Source: Bacillota bacterium (GTDB taxonomy: Bacteria; Bacillota; Clostridia; Lachnospirales; Lachnospiraceae). Taken from it: DNA of 64,000 bases. Below, piece after piece: positions 27,820-36,342 of the stretch (position 1 is the first letter of the stretch; each line of letters begins with the position of its first letter). The position numbers and the translations under genes are program-made. The stretch lies in contig JAEVYY010000003.1 of assembly GCA_023392535.1 (NCBI GenBank), positions 9,061 through 73,060 of the forward strand. Direction: 5' to 3'. The notes beneath the pieces were generated by a model. That model had not been told where the DNA came from. It worked only from the letters and a program-made list of their open reading frames with translations, and ran no database searches.

Positions 27820-27869
27820 GGAGCTACACAAGGCAGATGATTACATCTGCCCTGTAAAGCTCTGTTTTA
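27820..27869 (+). terminator. Terminator of the importer/dehydrogenase operon
   Basis: Nested stem: outer GGAGCT/AGCTCT (27820-27825 with 27858-27863), inner perfect GGCAGATG/CATCTGCC (27832-27839, 27844-27851), then GTTTT. Confidence 0.82.
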
Positions 27870-27945
27870 TATTGGAAAGAAATATGGTACAATAAAAAAT
27901 CAGAACATATTATGGTAAAGATTAGGTGAGTGAGGGGAGAAAGAA

Positions 27946-28566
27946 ATGTCGGAAGTGAAAAAAATAGATAAGGATACGTATGCAAGACGTGCGCATTTTC
28001 AATATTTTAAAGATATGGAATATCCTTATGTTGGAGTAACCGTCAAGGTGGATATTACAGAATTTTTAAACAGAATAAAAGAAAAAGACCAGCCCTTCTT
28101 CTTGACATTCCTTTATCATATTGCAAATGCAGCCAATGCAGTACCGGAATTAAGACAGAGAATTCGAAAGGATGAAATTTTGGAATATTCATGGTGCAAG
28201 ACATCTCATACAGTCGCTCTGGAAAACGGTACCTATTCTTATTGTTGTTTGGACAGCCGGATGCAACTGGATGAATTTCTGCCATATGCAATAGAGGAAC
28301 AAGAGAAATCAAAACGTATTGGGACAATAGAAGAGCAAGAGCCGTTATCTTTACTGTTTCTATCGTCTACACCGTGGTTTTCTTATACTTCTTTGGTACA
28401 ACCAGTCCCACGTCCGGCAGATAGTAATCCCAGAATTACTTGGGGAAAATATTTCAAAGAGAATGATAAAATAATGATTCCGCTATCCATTCTTTGCCAT
28501 CATGCGTTGGTGGATGGACTTCATATAGCGAAGTTTTATGAAGAAATAGAGGGAAAGATGTCATAA
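27946..28566 (+). CDS. CatA-like O-acetyltransferase (CAT fold)
   Basis: 206-residue protein of the chloramphenicol acetyltransferase fold, a trimeric acetyl-CoA-dependent enzyme. The catalytic motif HHALVDGLH (~184-192) is complete, the strand signature PLSILCHHALVDG matches, and the N terminus aligns with the type A pattern (ARRAHFQYFKDMEYP). Its length fits. Such proteins are common as chromosomal genes in Clostridia and need not give drug resistance. It shares a tight 9-bp junction with the DUF4422 glycosyltransferase gene, so acetylation of a glycan or sugar is an alternative. Confidence 0.85.
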   Translation: MSEVKKIDKDTYARRAHFQYFKDMEYPYVGVTVKVDITEFLNRIKEKDQPFFLTFLYHIANAANAVPELRQRIRKDEILEYSWCKTSHTVALENGTYSYCCLDSRMQLDEFLPYAIEEQEKSKRIGTIEEQEPLSLLFLSSTPWFSYTSLVQPVPRPADSNPRITWGKYFKENDKIMIPLSILCHHALVDGLHIAKFYEEIEGKMS

Positions 28567-28575
28567 GGAGAGACG

Positions 28576-29733
28576 ATGTCAATAAAAATATTTACAATGG
28601 CACATAAGAAGTTTGATCCGCCGAAAGATCCTATGTATATACCATTGCAGGTAGGAAGAGCAACTGGTATAGACCTTGGATATTTAGGGGACGATACGGG
28701 GGATCATATATCGGATTTAAATTGCTATTTTAGTGAGTTAACAGGAGTTTATTGGATATGGAAAAATTATAAGGAGTGCGCCTATGTAGGTGTCTGTCAC
28801 TATAGGCGTTATCTTGTTAATGAGGATAACAGAACGTTTACGGAAGCGGAATATCTGGATATTCTGAAAAAATACGATATCATTACCACGAAACGCCTGA
28901 AGTTAAATTGTGATTATTATGACGGATATGCAGCCAATCATCAGATAAAAGATCTGATAGCGACCGGTGAAGTAATTAGGGAAAAATATCCGGAGTATTA
29001 TGAAGTATATGATAAGACAGTTCATTCAAATGAAACTTACTTCGGGAATATCTGCGTGACATCAAAAGTGCTTTTTGATGAATATGCCTCATGGCTCTTT
29101 TCTATTTTCTTTGAAGTGCAAAAGAGAATTAATATAGATTCCTATGATGATTATCATAAAAGAGTATTTGGATTTATCTCAGAAATTCTATTACTGGTAT
29201 GGGTAAAGGCAAAGGGATTACGGCCCTACGAATGTAAAGTGGGAATGATTTGTGAAAAGATTGAAACAATAGAGATGAAGCATGTACTTGCCAGCTATTT
29301 TGAGAAAAAGGACATACAGGGAGCCAAACATTATTTTAGCGAATCTCTTAAGAAAAGACCGGATGTGTTGATGGAAGCTTCGGACATAAATGGAGAGCTC
29401 AAATTGGCAATGCAGGTGATCGCAACCAGTGATATGGAGTATGCGGATAAAAAAACGAGTATATTGGATGAGAGTAATGAATTTCATGCATTAATCTTGC
29501 ATACTAGAAGATTGAATGATATTGTAGAACGTTATAAATTCAAAAAGTCGTGCAAGGAAGATGCTGTTTATTTGGTGGAGCATAAGGTATCTTCACAAGC
29601 CATTAAGATAGCTGCGATGTTACTATGTAAAAATGATCAGGATATCAAAGATACACTGAGCCATATAGCACAAGATATGGAAATAGTCGGAAGAACGGAT
29701 AAAGCGGAAGAATTATTAAGGACTTGTTCATAA
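28576..29733 (+). CDS. DUF4422 glycosyltransferase-like protein
   Basis: 385-residue protein whose first ~245 residues match the DUF4422 family, which occurs in capsule and exopolysaccharide loci and is regarded as a glycosyltransferase. Seen motifs are IKIFTMAHKKFDPP at the N terminus, NCYFSELTGVYWIWKNY and VGVCHYRRYL. The C-terminal ~140 residues are helical and not part of the family as I know it. AAGGAG precedes ATG. The polysaccharide is unknown; no other glycan assembly genes follow until the nucleotidyltransferase/galE pair. Confidence 0.85.
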   Translation: MSIKIFTMAHKKFDPPKDPMYIPLQVGRATGIDLGYLGDDTGDHISDLNCYFSELTGVYWIWKNYKECAYVGVCHYRRYLVNEDNRTFTEAEYLDILKKYDIITTKRLKLNCDYYDGYAANHQIKDLIATGEVIREKYPEYYEVYDKTVHSNETYFGNICVTSKVLFDEYASWLFSIFFEVQKRINIDSYDDYHKRVFGFISEILLLVWVKAKGLRPYECKVGMICEKIETIEMKHVLASYFEKKDIQGAKHYFSESLKKRPDVLMEASDINGELKLAMQVIATSDMEYADKKTSILDESNEFHALILHTRRLNDIVERYKFKKSCKEDAVYLVEHKVSSQAIKIAAMLLCKNDQDIKDTLSHIAQDMEIVGRTDKAEELLRTCS

Positions 29734-29842
29734 TAAAGAAAGAATGGGAATACGGAAAAAGGACAAATAGCATTGCGTTTTATTAATATAGCTCTTATAA
29801 TAAAAAGGATGCCAAACTAACAAAAAGAATGGTGAAACTAAC

Positions 29843-29871
29843 ATGAAACAATTGTTTTCACCTAATATAAT
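29843..29871 (+). promoter_or_regulatory. Promoter of the nucleotidyltransferase gene
   Basis: ATGAAA (29843-29848), 17-bp spacer and TATAAT (29866-29871). AAACTAAC occurs at 29814-29821 and 29835-29842, 21 bp apart (two helical turns), with a related AAACTAAAC at 29876-29884, so a regulator could bind here. Confidence 0.5.
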
Positions 29872-29898
29872 AGGTAAACTAAACCAGGAGGGAAAAAA

Positions 29899-30813
29899 GT
29901 GAAAAAACCAGTATTAGTAATATTAGCAGCCGGAATGGGAAGTCGATATGGAGGACTTAAGCAAATTGATCCCGTGGATGAGCAGGGCAACAAAATCATA
30001 GATTTTTCGATTTATGATGCGATGAGAGCTGGCTTCCAAAAGGTTATCTTCATTATTAAAAAAGAAAATGAGCAGGATTTTAGGACTTGCATCGGGGATG
30101 CAGTGAGTAAATATATGGAAGTTGAGTATGTGTACCAGGATCTTGCCAAAGTACCAGATGATTTCACAATTCCAGAGGGAAGAGTAAAGCCATGGGGAAC
30201 GGCACATGCAATTCTCTGTTGTAAAGATGCTATTAAGGAGCCATTTGCGGTGATCAATGCAGATGACTATTATGGAAAAAGTGCTTTCCAGACATTATTT
30301 GATTTCTTGACCACCCACCAGGATGATGACAAATATCGTTATGCAATGGTAGGATATGAACTAGGCAACACTTTGACTGAAAACGGATCTGTTGCAAGGG
30401 GATGCTGTGTAACGGATAATGACGGGTATCTTGTCACAATCGCTGAGAGAACCCAGATTGAGAAAAGGGGAGACGGTGCTGTTTATACAGAGGATGGAAC
30501 GAATTTCATACCAATTGAACTGAATACGCCTGTTTCCATGAATATGTGGGGATTTACACCAAGTATATTGGGCGAGTTGGAATTAGCTGTAAACAGATTC
30601 TTTCGAACAGAAGTTGATAAAAATCCTTTAAAATCAGAATGCTTTTTACCGATTGAAGTAGATAAACTTCTAAAAGAAGAGAAGGCTACTGTTAAAGTTC
30701 TGTCTTCCAAAGATAAATGGTTTGGTGTTACTTATAAAGAAGACAAACCCTTTGTAGTTGAATCTGTGAAGAAATTAAAGGCAGAAGGGGTTTATCCGGA
30801 AAAGCTCTGGTAA
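29899..30813 (+). CDS. Sugar-phosphate nucleotidyltransferase
   Basis: 304-residue NTP-transferase-fold enzyme. The N-terminal nucleotide-binding motif LAAGMGSRYGGLKQIDP is intact, and the Mg-binding Asp pair is in VINADDYYG (~113-121); WGTAHAILC is the sugar-nucleotide loop. Family members activate sugar-1-phosphates with UTP, dTTP or CTP. GTG at 29899 is preceded by AGGAGGG. It is followed 59 bp later by galE, fitting UDP-sugar supply, though it is not a standard GalU by length or motif. Confidence 0.85.
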   Translation: MKKPVLVILAAGMGSRYGGLKQIDPVDEQGNKIIDFSIYDAMRAGFQKVIFIIKKENEQDFRTCIGDAVSKYMEVEYVYQDLAKVPDDFTIPEGRVKPWGTAHAILCCKDAIKEPFAVINADDYYGKSAFQTLFDFLTTHQDDDKYRYAMVGYELGNTLTENGSVARGCCVTDNDGYLVTIAERTQIEKRGDGAVYTEDGTNFIPIELNTPVSMNMWGFTPSILGELELAVNRFFRTEVDKNPLKSECFLPIEVDKLLKEEKATVKVLSSKDKWFGVTYKEDKPFVVESVKKLKAEGVYPEKLW

Positions 30814-30872
30814 GAGCTCGGATTTTGGGTTTAAACTTTCGACAATCGGCATAGTTCAAAGGAGGAAACAGA

Positions 30873-31889
30873 ATGGCAATTTTAGTAGCAGGGGGCGCTG
30901 GATATATCGGAAGCCATACCGTAGTAGAATTACAGAATGCAGGATTTGAGGTGGTGGTCGTTGATAATCTTTCTAATTCATCCATGACTTCACTTAAGAG
31001 AGTGGAAGCAATAACAGGAAAAAAAGTGAAATTCTATAAAGTGGATTTACTGGATAGAGATGCATTGGAAGAAGTTTTTGAAAAGGAGTCTATTGATTCT
31101 TGCATAAATTTTGCAGGGCTCAAAGCAGTCGGTGAGTCTGTCGCAAAACCATGGGAGTATTACTACAATAATATATCTGGTACCTTGATTTTAGTAGATG
31201 TCATGAGAAAATTTGGTGTTAAGAATATTATTTTTTCATCGTCAGCGACGGTATATGGAAATCCGGCTTTTATTCCAATTACGGAAGAATGTCCAAAGGG
31301 TGAGATCACCAACCCATATGGTCATACGAAGAGTATGTTAGAGCAGATCCTAATTGATATTCAAAAGGCAGATCCAGAATGGAATGTTATATTACTACGA
31401 TACTTTAATCCAATCGGTGCGCATAAGAGTGGTACGATTGGAGAAAATCCGAATGGAATTCCTAATAACCTGATGCCATATATAACACAGGTCGCAGTCG
31501 GTAAGCTGAAAAGCCTGGGTGTATTTGGAGATGATTATGAAACGCCGGATGGTACGGGAGTGAGAGACTATATTCATGTAGTAGATCTTGCAATGGGTCA
31601 TGTCAAAGCATTGGCAAAAATAAAAGATAAATGTGGTTTAAAGATATACAATCTGGGTACAGGCCATGGCTATAGTGTACTAGATATGATTAAGAATTTT
31701 GAGGAGGCATCTGGCACTCGTATTTCATATGAGATAAAACCAAGACGTGCGGGTGATATTGCTATTTGCTATTCCGATGCCGAAAAAGCTAAAAATGAAT
31801 TGGGCTGGGTTGCAGAAAGAGGAATTAGAGAGATGTGTGAAGATTCCTGGAGATGGCAGTCTAACAATCCAAATGGATATGAGGATTAA
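30873..31889 (+). CDS. galE: UDP-glucose 4-epimerase
   Basis: 338-residue short-chain dehydrogenase-type epimerase that interconverts UDP-glucose and UDP-galactose with bound NAD. The Rossmann motif GGAGYIGSH, catalytic Ser region SSSATVYG and catalytic YxxxK (NPYGHTKSM) are present, as are [12 protein letters not shown] and RYFNPIGAH, characteristic of GalE. The length matches. AAAGGAGG precedes ATG. Confidence 0.97.
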   Translation: MAILVAGGAGYIGSHTVVELQNAGFEVVVVDNLSNSSMTSLKRVEAITGKKVKFYKVDLLDRDALEEVFEKESIDSCINFAGLKAVGESVAKPWEYYYNNISGTLILVDVMRKFGVKNIIFSSSATVYGNPAFIPITEECPKGEITNPYGHTKSMLEQILIDIQKADPEWNVILLRYFNPIGAHKSGTIGENPNGIPNNLMPYITQVAVGKLKSLGVFGDDYETPDGTGVRDYIHVVDLAMGHVKALAKIKDKCGLKIYNLGTGHGYSVLDMIKNFEEASGTRISYEIKPRRAGDIAICYSDAEKAKNELGWVAERGIREMCEDSWRWQSNNPNGYED

Positions 31890-31905
31890 TCTGTATAGAA
31901 ATTAC

Positions 31906-31950
31906 AAAGGATGGTATGCGGGAAGAAGTGAGCGCATACCATCCTTTTCT
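31906..31950 (+). terminator. Terminator of galE (also hlyIII side)
   Basis: Perfect 15-bp stem (AAAGGATGGTATGCG at 31906-31920, CGCATACCATCCTTT at 31933-31947) and short T run. It lies between two convergent genes and may serve both. Confidence 0.88.
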
Positions 31951-31958
31951 ATGTTGTG

Positions 31959-32615
31959 CTACATTGTAATTACGTATTGGTACATAAAGATGAAGTGACA
32001 GATACTGCCTCCCATTACAAATAAATGGAATACTTCATGAGAACCAAAGTTTACATGTTTTGAGTTGAAGAGAGGAAGCTTCAGTGCATAGATGATGCCA
32101 CCAATTGTATAAATGATACCACCAGCTAACAACCAGATAAAAGCAGGACGTGATAATGTGTGAAACAGTCGTCCGAATACAAAGACACACACCCATCCCA
32201 TGGCGATATAAATAATAGAAGAAAACCATTTGGGGCAAGTGATCCAAAAGGCTTTGATCGTCATGCCGGTAATCGCGATTCCCCACACAATAGCAAGCAT
32301 CGTATATCCTAAATTGCCTCCCAAAACAACCATACAAACAGGTGTATAGGAACCAGCGATCAGTATGAAAATCATCATATGATCTATTTTACGAAAAATT
32401 TTTAGTATCTTACCAGAAACATTAACGCTATGATACATTGCACTTGCTCCGTATAATAAAATCATACTAAGTATAAAAACCGTCATGGCAACAATGGTCA
32501 CATGGTTCATTGTACTCGCAGCTTTTACCAGCAATGGTGTAGAAGCGATTAAAGCAAGCATCATACCAATAAAATGAGTAATCGCGCTACCTGGTTCCCG
32601 AATTGTTATTTGCAT
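31959..32615 (-). CDS. Hemolysin III family (PAQR-like) membrane protein
   Basis: 218-residue protein with seven helices. Conserved residues of the HlyIII/adiponectin-receptor superfamily are seen: an N-terminal EPGSAITHFIG, SAMYHSV (His after helix 2), RKIDHMMIFILIAGSYTP and the C-terminal HEVFHLFVMGGSICHF, which together supply the metal-binding histidines. ATG at 32613-32615 has a strong AAGGAGG; a longer frame upstream lacks one. Bacterial members are thought to be membrane hydrolases, and haemolytic activity should not be assumed. Confidence 0.93.
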   Translation of the reverse strand: MQITIREPGSAITHFIGMMLALIASTPLLVKAASTMNHVTIVAMTVFILSMILLYGASAMYHSVNVSGKILKIFRKIDHMMIFILIAGSYTPVCMVVLGGNLGYTMLAIVWGIAITGMTIKAFWITCPKWFSSIIYIAMGWVCVFVFGRLFHTLSRPAFIWLLAGGIIYTIGGIIYALKLPLFNSKHVNFGSHEVFHLFVMGGSICHFIFMYQYVITM

Positions 32616-32773
32616 AAGTGACTCCTCCTTAACATAATGAAATTGCATCATGTAGAAAACAATAATGCAACATGTAGTATTGTAAACTATATGTTAATTA
32701 TACTACTATTTATTATGAATGGTGTCAATTGTTTTTATGCATTATTTAATTGGAATTTTATATCGACCCAATA

Positions 32774-32811
32774 TAAAAAAAGCCATTGAAGCTTTAATCC
32801 TCTTCAATGAC
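32774..32811 (-). terminator. Terminator of the small acidic protein gene
   Basis: Stem GTCATTGAAG/CTTCAATGGC (32802-32811 with 32782-32791 on the minus strand) followed by an eight-base T run; the gene's stop codon lies in the loop. Confidence 0.85.
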
Positions 32812-33060
32812 TTGTATTTCCAAATAATCAAAATCAATTTCTTCAACAAAATTATCTTTTGTAAAACGGGTTTTACTATGCTGTTTGAACTCACGGATCG
32901 TAGCATCAAGCCATATAGGTTTGCTAAGATCAAATTCATAGCAGATGGATTCGAGTGCATGAAAGATCTTGTGTGTTCTGGAGTCGTCATTATCATTGCA
33001 TATTACAATATCCTTTATTAAATGATTATCTTTAAATTCTTTTGCCCATAATCGAAACAT
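32794..33060 (-). CDS. Small conserved acidic protein, function unknown
   Basis: 88-residue soluble protein starting MFRLWAKEFKDNHLIKD and ending YLEIQVIEED. I recognise it as a short hypothetical protein seen in many Clostridia but know no function. Notable are the NDNDDSRTHKIFHALE segment, which resembles the contact region of small regulatory proteins only loosely, and DLSKPIWLD. It has its own terminator and an AGAAGGGA site. A 254-nt frame in another phase on the same strand is a shadow. It is divergent from the relQ-like gene. Confidence 0.8.
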   Translation of the reverse strand: MFRLWAKEFKDNHLIKDIVICNDNDDSRTHKIFHALESICYEFDLSKPIWLDATIREFKQHSKTRFTKDNFVEEIDFDYLEIQVIEED

Positions 33061-33261
33061 TAATATGATAGTCCCTTCTTCTATTTTTTACTGGTATTCC
33101 TTAACGTGTTACTTCCTTTATTAATATTCACATCCTATATTTCTGTACATAATGTACTATAGATAGAAAAAAGAATCAAGAAAAACAAAAATATGAAAGT
33201 ATATTTTTCGATTTATTATTTTAATAATTTTGTGAAATATTTATTAAAAATAGAACGTAAA

Positions 33262-33291
33262 TTGTACATTTTTTGATAAATATGTTATACT
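33262..33291 (+). promoter_or_regulatory. Promoter of the relQ-like gene
   Basis: TTGTAC at 33262-33267, 18-bp spacer and TATACT at 33286-33291. The rest of 33061-33261 is AT-rich with no gene; it should hold the divergent promoter for the small acidic protein. Confidence 0.55.
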
Positions 33292-33375
33292 ACATAAAGA
33301 TAAAACAGAGTCTGTGAGAATTTTAATATTGTTTTATTGATGCATGCACTGAAAGGAATAAGGCGACAGGAAATT

Positions 33376-34017
33376 ATGGAATTTGAACCAAGACAAGGTA
33401 CGGAAGTGGATAGCTGGAAGGAAGTTACATTAATATATAATTCAGCTCTGAAGGAGATAGGAACAAAATTAGAGATACTAAACGACGAATTTCAACATGT
33501 ACATAGATATAATCCGATTGAACATATCAAATCACGATTAAAGACGCCAGAAAGTATTGTAAAAAAATTAAAAAAAAATGGATACGAATCTACCATTTCT
33601 AACATGGTTAAATATATCAATGATATCGCAGGGATTCGTGTCATCTGTTCTTTTACATCTGACATTTATAGAATAGCGGAGATGATTGCCAAGCAAGATG
33701 ACATTAAAGTCATTTCCATTAAAGATTATATTGAGAATCCAAAACAGAGTGGTTATAAGAGCTACCACATGCTAGTGACGGTACCGATCTTTTTATCGGA
33801 TCGTATCGTAGACGCAAAAGTGGAGGTGCAGATCAGAACGGTTGCAATGGATTTTTGGGCAAGCCTCGAACATAAGATTCACTATAAATTCGAAGGAAAT
33901 GCCCCGGAAGAAATTAAGGAAGAGCTGATTGAATGTGCAAAAATGGTATCCGAATTAGATGCCAGGATGCTTTCCCTTAACGAAAGAATAAAAAGTATTG
34001 CAGATAATGATAACTGA
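33376..34017 (+). CDS. relQ: GTP pyrophosphokinase, small alarmone synthetase (RelQ type)
   Basis: 213-residue single-domain (p)ppGpp synthetase. Signatures are the RLKTPESIVKKLKK substrate loop, DIAGIRVIC, the NPKQSGYKSYH motif and EVQIRTVAMDFWASLEHKI, matching the RelA/SpoT synthetase domain. There is no hydrolase HD domain or regulatory C terminus, so it is a RelQ/RelP-class enzyme. ATG at 33376 has CAGGAAA upstream; ATG at 33340 is in frame but leaves an odd N terminus. RelQ rather than RelP is chosen from length and gene context only. Confidence 0.92.
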   Translation: MEFEPRQGTEVDSWKEVTLIYNSALKEIGTKLEILNDEFQHVHRYNPIEHIKSRLKTPESIVKKLKKNGYESTISNMVKYINDIAGIRVICSFTSDIYRIAEMIAKQDDIKVISIKDYIENPKQSGYKSYHMLVTVPIFLSDRIVDAKVEVQIRTVAMDFWASLEHKIHYKFEGNAPEEIKEELIECAKMVSELDARMLSLNERIKSIADNDN

Positions 34018-34046
34018 CCGTATCAATTTGTATGTTAGAAATTAAA

Positions 34047-34085
34047 AAAAAGACCGTAACACTGAAAACAGTGATACGGTCTTTT
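34047..34085 (+). terminator. Terminator between relQ and the repeat lipoprotein gene
   Basis: AAAAGACCGTAACACTG pairs with CAGTGATACGGTCTTTT around an AAAA loop, with one mismatch; A and T runs on both sides make it bidirectional for these convergent genes. Confidence 0.9.
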
Positions 34086-34095
34086 GTCTTATTAA

Positions 34096-34371
34096 TTATT
34101 CAGCAACAGTAGTAGCTTCTTCTGTAGTAGCTTCTGCTGTAGTAGCTTCTTCAGTAGTAGCTTCTTCTGTAGTAGCTTCTTCTGTAGTAGCTTCTTCTGT
34201 AGTGATTTCAGTAGTAGCTTCTTCTGTAGTAGCTTCTTCTGTAGTAGCAACTTCTTCAGTAACTACTGCTTCTGTAGTAGCAACTTCTTCTGTTGTTTTA
34301 GCACCACATCCAACTAATAACATTGCACATGTTGCAACTGATAACATCATCATTACTAAATTTTTTTTCAT
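34096..34371 (-). CDS. TTEEA-repeat lipoprotein
   Basis: 91-residue predicted lipoprotein. Residues 1-22 form a lipoprotein signal (MKKNLVMMML..., lipobox LVGC, Cys22). Nearly all of the mature part is a tandem Thr-Thr-Glu-Glu-Ala repeat with a few variant units, giving an acidic, Thr-rich unstructured surface chain. The function is unknown; a spacer or glycosylated wall stalk is possible. It has a strong AAGGAGG and an upstream promoter. The repeat number is probably variable. Confidence 0.78.
   Translation of the reverse strand: MKKNLVMMMLSVATCAMLLVGCGAKTTEEVATTEAVVTEEVATTEEATTEEATTEITTEEATTEEATTEEATTEEATTAEATTEEATTVAE
34100..34260 (-). repeat. 15-bp tandem repeats coding for TTEEA
   Basis: Imperfect 15-bp units (gtagtagcttcttct on the plus strand) run through the lipoprotein coding region, with unit variants ending in tctgt, cagt or gct. 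Units in multiples of 3 keep the frame when copies are gained or lost. Confidence 0.85.
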
Positions 34372-34408
34372 ATTTTTTTCCTCCTTGGGATATTCCCATA
34401 TCAGCTAT

Positions 34409-34437
34409 ATTTTAATTTTGTTATGTTCTGCTGACAA
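34409..34437 (-). promoter_or_regulatory. Promoter of the repeat lipoprotein gene
   Basis: On the minus strand TTGTCA, 17-bp spacer and TAAAAT. A short TGGGA/TCCCA palindrome (34387-34399) lies between it and the binding site. Confidence 0.6.
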
Positions 34438-34984
34438 GAACTAATCTTAAAGCATAATTGTGTATAAAGTGTGAACAAAATATGAAGAATAAATTAATAT
34501 TGTAAACAAAAAATATGCACAAAGGGTAAAAAGAGAATAAAATAGGAACAGATAAACAAGTGAAATAAGAGAGAAAAGCCAGTATAGATGAGGAGTGCCC
34601 AGATACCTTACGGTACCTGAGCTATTATGAAAAAATTTATCTATATCTTAAAATTACATCTGATTAACATGTTTCTTGTTTGATGTGGTTTTAGTATAGC
34701 AATTAATTATGAATAAATTATGAACACGATGTAAAGATATCGTGAATTATTACAAAATGCGAATAGTGTTAAAATTAAAATCATACATATTGCACAAAAT
34801 TAGGGCGAGTAACAGGTATGGAATACAGAAAGAAAGTATGCTTGTTGTAAATAAATAAGAAAAATGATAAACTATCCATAATTACATGACAGACAATTAT
34901 ATTACAGAGGATATAAAGATACTGGTAAATTGAAATCGATAGATGAAAAGGAAGCGGTATGCGAGTATGTTTGGAGGAAAAATC
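34438..34984. other. 547-bp AT-rich intergenic region
   Basis: No credible gene was found. It contains two small hairpins: CAGATACC/GGTACCTG near 34600-34620 and CACGAT/ATCGTG (34725-34730, 34739-34744). An 18-codon ATG frame at 34627 has no ribosome site. The promoter for the coiled-coil gene at 34985 must lie here but no good match was seen. Confidence 0.5.
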
Positions 34985-35554
34985 ATGGATAACTTTATGG
35001 ATAAGTTGGCACAGAAGTGGAATGCGAATGAACTGATCAAGGCCAATTCAGCAGCTGAAGCAATGGAGCTTAGAAGATTACAGGAGCAGGTGGGGGAATA
35101 CGAAGAGATTTTACAGGAGATGAGAAAGTTAAATCTGAAAAATGCAGAGTTAACAGAAAGCACAAGGGAATTGGTGAATCATGGTGTAGGGCAAATTAAA
35201 AAAATAGTGACTGAAACAAAAAGAGACAATAATATAGAAGAAACACTTTCTATAATAGAAGAAAAATTACAACAGTTAGAGACATTCTTAAGTAATGGGA
35301 ATGAGCAAGGTGGAATGGTGGATGACATCACTACAAAGATGGAAGACTTCGTTCATAAAGAAAATGTAAAAGTTTATCGTAATGTGCAGGCAGTCGTTGT
35401 GGACAATCTGAAACTACAAACAGAAGAATTAAAGTTGGGTAATGATAGCACTTTAAAAAAAGTAAAAGGTCTGGCAATCTTATTATTTGCAACCTTATTA
35501 TTAGTAATTGGAAATATGGCTATTGATGTCATGCAGATACTTAATATTTTCTAG
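34985..35554 (+). CDS. Coiled-coil protein with C-terminal membrane anchor, function unknown
   Basis: 189-residue protein. ATG at 34985 follows GGAGGA by 6 nt; an in-frame ATG at 34943 adds 14 basic residues without a site. Heptad-like segments (~25-65 and ~85-110) suggest a coiled coil, and residues ~160-182 form a single membrane helix near the C terminus, giving a tail-anchored cytoplasmic protein. I have seen similar uncharacterised proteins in Lachnospiraceae. It lies 14 bp before the flavin reductase gene, perhaps co-transcribed. Confidence 0.75.
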   Translation: MDNFMDKLAQKWNANELIKANSAAEAMELRRLQEQVGEYEEILQEMRKLNLKNAELTESTRELVNHGVGQIKKIVTETKRDNNIEETLSIIEEKLQQLETFLSNGNEQGGMVDDITTKMEDFVHKENVKVYRNVQAVVVDNLKLQTEELKLGNDSTLKKVKGLAILLFATLLLVIGNMAIDVMQILNIF

Positions 35555-35568
35555 TTGGAGGATTTAAC

Positions 35569-36165
35569 TTGGCAAAACAAACGTGGAAACCTGGAAACAT
35601 GCTGTATCCTGTTCCGGCAGTTATGGTTAGTTGCGGACGGGAGAATGAAAAACCAAATATTATTACAGTGGCCTGGGCGGGGACCATATGCTCTACTCCT
35701 GCTATGGTATCAATATCCATCAGACCCACACGCTACTCTTATCAGATCATTAAGGAAACTGGTGAATTTGTGATGAATCTTGTCACTAAGAAGCTTACAT
35801 TTGCAGCTGACTATTGTGGTGTGAAATCAGGCAGGGAGATTGATAAGTATCATGAAATGAAACTGACGGTATCAGAATCAAAAGTGATAAGGGCTCCGGG
35901 GATTGAAGAAAGCCCGGTTAATATTGAGTGCAGGGTAATTGAAATCAAACCTCTTGGTACCCATGATATGTTCATAGCAGAAGTCGTGAGTGTAAATGTT
36001 GATGATCAATATATGGATGAAAAGAACAAGTTTAATTTAAACAGTACTGGGTTAATAGCCTATTCTCATGGAGAGTATTATGAACTTGGTAAGAGCATAG
36101 GAAAATTTGGGTATTCAGTGAAAAAGAAGCCCGTTAGAAATAAAAAGAAAAAAGTACTTCAATAA
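35569..36165 (+). CDS. Flavin reductase family protein (FMN-binding)
   Basis: 198-residue protein of the flavin reductase-like, FMN-binding split-barrel family. Seen are the N-terminal PGNMLYPVPAVMVSCG, the flavin-site region NIITVAWAGTICSTPAMVSISI, RPTRYSYQIIKETGEFVMN and the acidic-basic C-terminal strand. TTG at 35569 follows GGAGG by 8 nt. The C terminus is a basic tail (KKKPVRNKKKKVLQ). The electron acceptor is unknown. Confidence 0.9.
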   Translation: MAKQTWKPGNMLYPVPAVMVSCGRENEKPNIITVAWAGTICSTPAMVSISIRPTRYSYQIIKETGEFVMNLVTKKLTFAADYCGVKSGREIDKYHEMKLTVSESKVIRAPGIEESPVNIECRVIEIKPLGTHDMFIAEVVSVNVDDQYMDEKNKFNLNSTGLIAYSHGEYYELGKSIGKFGYSVKKKPVRNKKKKVLQ

Positions 36166-36197
36166 AAAGTTACAATATGAGATAGGTTCGGAATTAC

Positions 36198-36226
36198 TTG
36201 ACGAAAGGTCAATTTCACAGTATGAT
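36198..36226 (+). promoter_or_regulatory. Promoter of the XRE-cupin leader
   Basis: TTGACG at 36198-36203, 17-bp spacer, TATGAT at 36221-36226. Transcription would start near 36233, adjacent to an ATG at 36234. Confidence 0.65.
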
Positions 36227-36233
36227 ATAGGAA

Positions 36234-36296
36234 ATGAATGAATCGTTACGACGAGGTAGCATCAAGCGACAGCTTGGTGCTTTTTTCGTTCTATAG
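36234..36296 (+). CDS. Possible 20-residue leader peptide before the XRE-cupin regulator
   Basis: ATG at 36234 opens a 20-codon frame (MNESLRRGSIKRQLGAFFVL) ending at 36296. It begins almost at the predicted transcription start and spans the terminator. There is little room for a ribosome binding site, so translation would be leaderless. Its reality is uncertain. Confidence 0.25.
   Translation: MNESLRRGSIKRQLGAFFVL
36259..36286 (+). terminator. Terminator within XRE-cupin leader
   Basis: Stem GCATCAAGC/GCTTGGTGC (36259-36267, 36272-36280, one G-T pair), loop GACA and TTTTTT. It lies between promoter and gene, so a ~50-nt RNA is made by default. Confidence 0.85.
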
Positions 36297-36342
36297 GAGT
36301 TACCGTATTTATTGCAATTTGTTAAAGAGGGGGATGATTTTA

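Noticed and set aside
27946..28566. Chloramphenicol resistance gene
   Set aside because: The catalytic motif is present, but many chromosomal CAT-like proteins do not act on the drug; resistance is not claimed.
31959..32615. Haemolysin toxin
   Set aside because: The family name is historical; the protein is a seven-helix PAQR-like membrane protein.
34100..34260. Short repeats as a CRISPR array
   Set aside because: Units are contiguous 15-mers that encode TTEEA within an open frame; there are no spacers or cas genes.
34202..34444. Plus-strand 80-codon frame opposite the TTEEA repeats
   Set aside because: It is the antisense reading of the repeat, with low-complexity Val/Ser/Ala sequence and no ribosome site.
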